From the NCBI GenBank assembly GCA_036939755.1, contig JALLAZ010001035.1, positions 1 to 10,586 of the forward strand: a stretch of 10,586 nt of DNA, given 5' to 3'. Below the pieces are notes generated by a model that saw only the letters and a list, made by a program, of their open reading frames with translations, ran no database searches and was not told the origin of the DNA. The DNA is from Stephanodiscus triporus. Taxonomy: Eukaryota; Bacillariophyta; Thalassiosirophyceae; Thalassiosirales; Thalassiosiraceae. This document shows, piece after piece, positions 7,530 through 10,586 of the stretch (its first letter is position 1; each line of letters starts with the position of its first letter). The position numbers were made by a program, and so were the translations under genes.

Positions 7530-10055
7530 TTACGGTTCATCTGATACTCCATCGGCCATGCCATCCGCTGTCGAATTGCGTGTACTTTCTACACTGTGCC
7601 ACACTGAAACAGCACACGCCCATTCATCTCGAGTCATCGTATGTATTGCTTGCTGAAATTCAATCTTTTTCCTCTGCTTCGCACGTCCAACAGCTGTATC
7701 ATCCAGTGTGAGATTCTCCTTGCTTGCTTCCAACAACTCTCTCTCTTCATCATCCGTCCACCTCCCATACGTTGGTGGCTGCTTTCTCTTTTCCTGAATA
7801 TCTGCCCAGGCCCGCATCTTATCTTCTTTGTTCGTCAATTTGTTGCGATTTGGATGATTGTACCATGCTAAAACAGCATCAAGATCCGCCACATTCCAAT
7901 TCGACCCATCAGCACCCTTTGTCTCCAACACACGTTTACCCTTCTCCTCTACTTTCAACTGCTTCAGCCGTCGAGTCTTTTCGGCTGTAAGCCTCTTCTT
8001 CTCCTTCTCTCTCGTATTCATCTCAGCGGAGATGAAGATGTCATCCGATGTGAGATGGCAACCACCCGTAGCACTGAATAATTTGCCATGTGTGTTTGCC
8101 TTCGCCAATAACTGAAGACGTGCCTCAGAATGTTCCTCCGTGATTTGTTCTTCAGATGTTGGGATTGCAACTATCGCTCGCCTCAATGCCTTTCCGTTGT
8201 ATCCGGCAGAAATCAACGCATGTGTTGCTATATCGTTTGCATCCTGAATGTTCAACAGCATTTGTTGGTAATTGTCGCTCCCATCTCCAAGTGATTTACG
8301 AACTTTTTTATTCGTCAGGCAGAATCTCGTCAATGGCGCTGCTCCAACCTTTCCCCATGCATTTCTGCAACCTTCTCTCGAGAATCCTTTCTCAAACGCC
8401 GACTGCACAACAACATTTGTTTCTTGGTCAATACCTCCGAACACAATCAATCCAACTTGCCATGGTGGAATTGTTGTACTTTTCTTCTGCTTGATTCTTT
8501 CATCTACAACGAGGTCCAGATTCTTGCAGTATTGTGTTTTGAATGGACCATAATTTTGATCCGTCTCTTGCGTAACTGCCGTAGTGTTTGGAACTCCTGG
8601 AAACAAAATAAATCCAGATGTACGCAGATCCGCAAGGAGATCCAAGTTCAATCTACCAGGACCACTATCACATTTTAATACCACCCATTTCCCTTTCTCC
8701 GGCGACGCATTTGGATACAGCGGCATGATCGAATTTCGAATGTATTTCACAAACTCTTCCTCATCCATTCCACCTTTCTCATTCATACCATAGGCGACAC
8801 GCCTTGATGCCATCTCCCCAAGCCCAAACTCTCCTTTAACATTCTTCATGTACCGAACACATTCATTTCGAATCTGTTTCCCCTCATCCGTTTGGGCACT
8901 GGTCATGAACTGAAAGTGAGGTGGTAATGCTTCACCCCATGCGTTGCTACCAGTTATCATCGTTATGGTCTGTGATGTCTTCGACGTTGATATCCCAACT
9001 TGTGGGAGACGTGGGTCATGATAATATGCGGCTGGTCGCCCTCCCCTATTAATAGAGCTACCGTCAAGCGACAGACATGTCTCGTCGAAGTTTAATATAT
9101 TCCGCAGTTGATGTTCTGGAATAATAAGCTTCCCGCTACCATCTTCTTCCATCAAACCTAAATCATGGAGTGACTTCTCCCAGCTATTAAACCACAATTC
9201 CAGATTATGGAATGTTGTCCAGCGAACTCGCCTCTCCTCGGCAAAACTCAATTTATCAGCTTTCATATCAACTGCTGTATCCCGACATAGTCGCTTGATG
9301 AGGTCTGCAGATGAGGATATGCTTATGTGCATCGCCTTGGCGAGGATTGGTATCATTCTACTCCTCGAGTTATCCCCACCCCTTGCATTGATTTGATTGA
9401 TGCGTAGGAAGCTTCCATACGCCATGCAAAGCGATTTGTATATCGGTGCAGGGATATTGCCCTCTGGGCCGGGTTTAAGTGGTGACATACCAACAAGTCC
9501 AAGGTCAACAACGTAGTGATGAATTGTTGATCGGCTCGGACCAAAACCTTTGTGTTTTGCCTTGACAATTTCTTCCACTTTCCTTACAGACAATCCACCC
9601 TTTTCAATGCGTCTCTCTTTGTCGTACAATATTGTGGCCTCCTTATGAGCCTTCTTGTATTTCATCTTCTCCCACAAATTATTCTCTCGCTCATCCTGTG
9701 CTTGTTTGGATGTCAGTCGATGTTTCTTTAGCTTATGTTGAGGAGAAGGAGAATTGTTCTCATCATTAACCACTCCACTGGGATCAGATAGTGGCGACAT
9801 TGTAGTCGATATTTCGGAATTGCGATTAGATATTGAGGAGACGGGGAGAGGGTCCGAGGAATTATATGTACTGTTACGCTTGGTCTTGCCCGGGAGGCTC
9901 CGGGTCACCTTCCTCTGCATCCACTTCGTGTTAGCCTCCTCTATGGTAAATTCCGATGCAAGCATCGCCTGCCGAACCGTCAGAATTGGCGCCTGTTTAA
10001 GGAGTGATGCGGCCTTTGCCACCTTATCAGGATCGAGCACACTTGTTCTTGGCAT
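7530..10055 (-). CDS. DDE transposase, pogo/Fot-like, DD35D
   Basis: It cuts and pastes the element by a two-metal DDE mechanism at its inverted repeats. The frame is open from 10088, but that codon is TTG and a stop lies just upstream. The first ATG, at 10055, begins MPRTSVLD and gives 841 residues without introns. Acidic residues, in that numbering: Asp324 in LNFDETCLSLDG, Asp463 in VVLKCDSGPGR and Asp499 in VPNTTAVTQETDQNYGPFK, with 35 residues between the last two. The final motif matches pogo-type PPNTT...D..GPFK. TSKTSQTITMITGSNAWGEA after the first Asp is typical of the DDE_1 fold. The N-terminal part has helix-turn-helix-like stretches (KGGLSVRKVEEIV, GPSRSTIHHYV). The C-terminal third has a basic coiled-coil-like helix (about 680-715), then WNVADLDAVLAWYNHPN and YGRWTDDEERELLEA, the latter Myb/SANT-like. 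No internal stop or frameshift. No accessory gene is carried. Confidence 0.93.
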   Translation of the reverse strand: MPRTSVLDPDKVAKAASLLKQAPILTVRQAMLASEFTIEEANTKWMQRKVTRSLPGKTKRNSTYNSSDPLPVSSISNRNSEISTTMSPLSDPSGVVNDENNSPSPQHKLKKHRLTSKQAQDERENNLWEKMKYKKAHKEATILYDKERRIEKGGLSVRKVEEIVKAKHKGFGPSRSTIHHYVVDLGLVGMSPLKPGPEGNIPAPIYKSLCMAYGSFLRINQINARGGDNSRSRMIPILAKAMHISISSSADLIKRLCRDTAVDMKADKLSFAEERRVRWTTFHNLELWFNSWEKSLHDLGLMEEDGSGKLIIPEHQLRNILNFDETCLSLDGSSINRGGRPAAYYHDPRLPQVGISTSKTSQTITMITGSNAWGEALPPHFQFMTSAQTDEGKQIRNECVRYMKNVKGEFGLGEMASRRVAYGMNEKGGMDEEEFVKYIRNSIMPLYPNASPEKGKWVVLKCDSGPGRLNLDLLADLRTSGFILFPGVPNTTAVTQETDQNYGPFKTQYCKNLDLVVDERIKQKKSTTIPPWQVGLIVFGGIDQETNVVVQSAFEKGFSREGCRNAWGKVGAAPLTRFCLTNKKVRKSLGDGSDNYQQMLLNIQDANDIATHALISAGYNGKALRRAIVAIPTSEEQITEEHSEARLQLLAKANTHGKLFSATGGCHLTSDDIFISAEMNTREKEKKRLTAEKTRRLKQLKVEEKGKRVLETKGADGSNWNVADLDAVLAWYNHPNRNKLTNKEDKMRAWADIQEKRKQPPTYGRWTDDEERELLEASKENLTLDDTAVGRAKQRKKIEFQQAIHTMTRDEWACAVSVWHSVESTRNSTADGMADGVSDEP

Positions 10056-10361
10056 ATTAGAGGAGAGATGTTCAGTGAGCTCGGACAAAAGTCATATGAT
10101 GAATTGAGATGATATTGCCGAGGGTCAATGTCATAATGGTATTAATTGAGAGGACGTGCCACCTCAATGTTGGGTTTGTGGCGCGGTTTGTCCATGAAGA
10201 TGTTGAAGGACCATTGGGGTATTATATATCAAAATGACCGTCTGCTCACGCTGAACATAACGATGTAATTTGTTTGGGGGGTCGTAGTGGTATTTAATTT
10301 ATTAAATAGATGATTACTACATATGGTTGTGTGACACAAATTGTTTGACCCTTTGGGGCTG
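10056..10361. other. Right subterminal part of transposon, transposase 5' flank
   Basis: It should hold the transposase promoter. It is AT-rich with no obvious TATA box at a fixed distance. It contains GTTTGACCCTTTG at 10343-10355, 6 bases inside the right inverted repeat, and the same core inverted (AGGGTCA, 10121-10127). No further gene seen. Confidence 0.5.
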
Positions 10362-10384
10362 TCCGAGAACCCCCCTTAAACTCG
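10362..10384 (-). repeat. Right terminal inverted repeat (23 bp)
   Basis: This is an exact reverse complement of the left end, followed by TA at 10385-10386 as the second copy of the target-site duplication. Confidence 0.95.
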
Positions 10385-10481
10385 TATTATCATGGCACAA
10401 CAAATAACAATGTGGATGGCGCGGGGGGTGGCATTTTTTTCAGGTGGAGTTAGTTAGTGTTAGAGAGGGGTTTTTTTAGGA

Positions 10482-10508
10482 CCCGCCAAAAAGTAAAAAG
10501 GCGGGAAA
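10482..10508. promoter_or_regulatory. Pair of E2F-like motifs
   Basis: On the minus strand, 10508-10500 reads TTTCCCGCC, an exact fit to the E2F core TTTSSCGC. Eight bases further, 10490-10482 reads TTTGGCGGG, a one-base-off fit. Both point the same way on that strand, and the near-palindromic core can also be read from the plus strand. With the transposon subtracted they would lie roughly 170-190 bp upstream of the USP start and about 40-65 bp upstream of the possible divergent ATG at 10548. E2F/DP factors are known in plants and algae; that they bind here is inference. Confidence 0.5.
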
Positions 10509-10547
10509 TTATGCAAAAAAGAACACACACCACGCGAAAAAACCATC

Positions 10548-10586
10548 ATGCCGACAACAACTACACCCACCCCCCGCATCGTCGGC
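10548..10586 (+). CDS. Possible 5' end of a divergent gene (cut by window edge)
   Basis: ATG at 10548 in a good context (ACCATCATGCC) opens MPTTTTPTPRIVG to the end of the window. Thirteen codons cannot show homology. An upstream ATG at 10511 in another frame is also open to the edge. Support is mainly positional: it lies just after the E2F-like motifs and a divergent arrangement with the USP would be compact. Confidence 0.3.
   Translation, partial: MPTTTTPTPRIVG

Larger units (their letters stand above)
7192..10384 (-). mobile_element. Complete pogo/Fot-like Tc1/mariner-group DNA transposon
   Basis: The element is 3193 bp long. Its ends are identical inverted repeats of 23 bp, starting CGAGTTTAAGGGGGG, with no mismatch, flanked on both sides by TA (7190-7191 and 10385-10386). 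TA duplication is the hallmark of the Tc1/mariner/pogo group. It carries one uninterrupted transposase gene on the minus strand and non-coding ends of roughly 300 bases each. Perfect ends and an intact gene suggest a recent insertion that may still be mobile; this is inference. It lies in the upstream region of the USP gene, with transposase and USP transcribed in the same direction. Confidence 0.92.

Noticed and set aside
10056..10088. Transposase start at 10088
   Set aside because: That codon is TTG, with a stop two codons upstream. For a eukaryotic gene the ATG at 10055 is the better start.
1..10586. tRNA, rRNA, riboswitch, CRISPR or prokaryotic operon signals
   Set aside because: I saw no convincing cloverleaf, conserved rRNA segment, repeat-spacer array or ribosome binding site pattern. 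The window reads as eukaryotic nuclear DNA.

Overview
This window looks like nuclear DNA of a protist alga, most plausibly a diatom or another stramenopile. That placement is an inference from style, not from a marker gene. The signs are short GT-AG introns of about 90-160 bases, proteins full of Asp, Ser and Thr runs, dense genes on both strands, and patches of high GC next to AT-rich stretches. Nothing bacterial (operons, Shine-Dalgarno sites, CRISPR) or organellar was seen.

Layout. Positions 1-562: no supportable gene. Positions 563-1402 (+): a decayed REX4/ISG20-type 3'-5' exonuclease. Its motifs are still readable, but they are spread over several frames, with a stop codon, a missing block and a His-to-Tyr change in the third exonuclease motif. 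Positions 1403-2028 (+): an open, unidentified stretch whose last ~79 codons read like real protein. Positions 2029-2479: AT-rich DNA with no gene seen.

Positions 2480-7118 (-): a large multi-exon ubiquitin-specific protease (USP, peptidase C19). All four catalytic-domain boxes can be read across four confidently placed introns. A fifth, 44-base GT-AG interval in a G-tract would restore the reading frame near the 5' end. The modelled protein is about 1375 residues. Its long disordered N-terminal half carries four full CDK consensus sites, a KEN box, nuclear localisation patches and a PIP-box-like segment, which together suggest a cell-cycle or replication-linked deubiquitinase similar in logic to animal USP37. 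A 38-bp tandem duplication at the 3' end appears to have cut off an acidic C-terminal tail.

Positions 7192-10384: a complete 3193-bp pogo/Fot-like member of the Tc1/mariner group. It has perfect 23-bp terminal inverted repeats, TA target-site duplications and an uninterrupted DD35D transposase on the minus strand. It sits only 72 bp upstream of the USP start codon. Positions 10385-10586 are therefore the other half of the USP upstream region. They hold paired E2F-like motifs and the possible first codons of a divergent plus-strand gene. Without the insertion, the two start codons would be about 235 bp apart and share those motifs.

The main story is a recent, apparently intact DNA transposon splitting a compact divergent promoter with E2F-like sites from a cell-cycle-styled deubiquitinase. 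The side stories are the USP C-terminal duplication and the exonuclease pseudogene.
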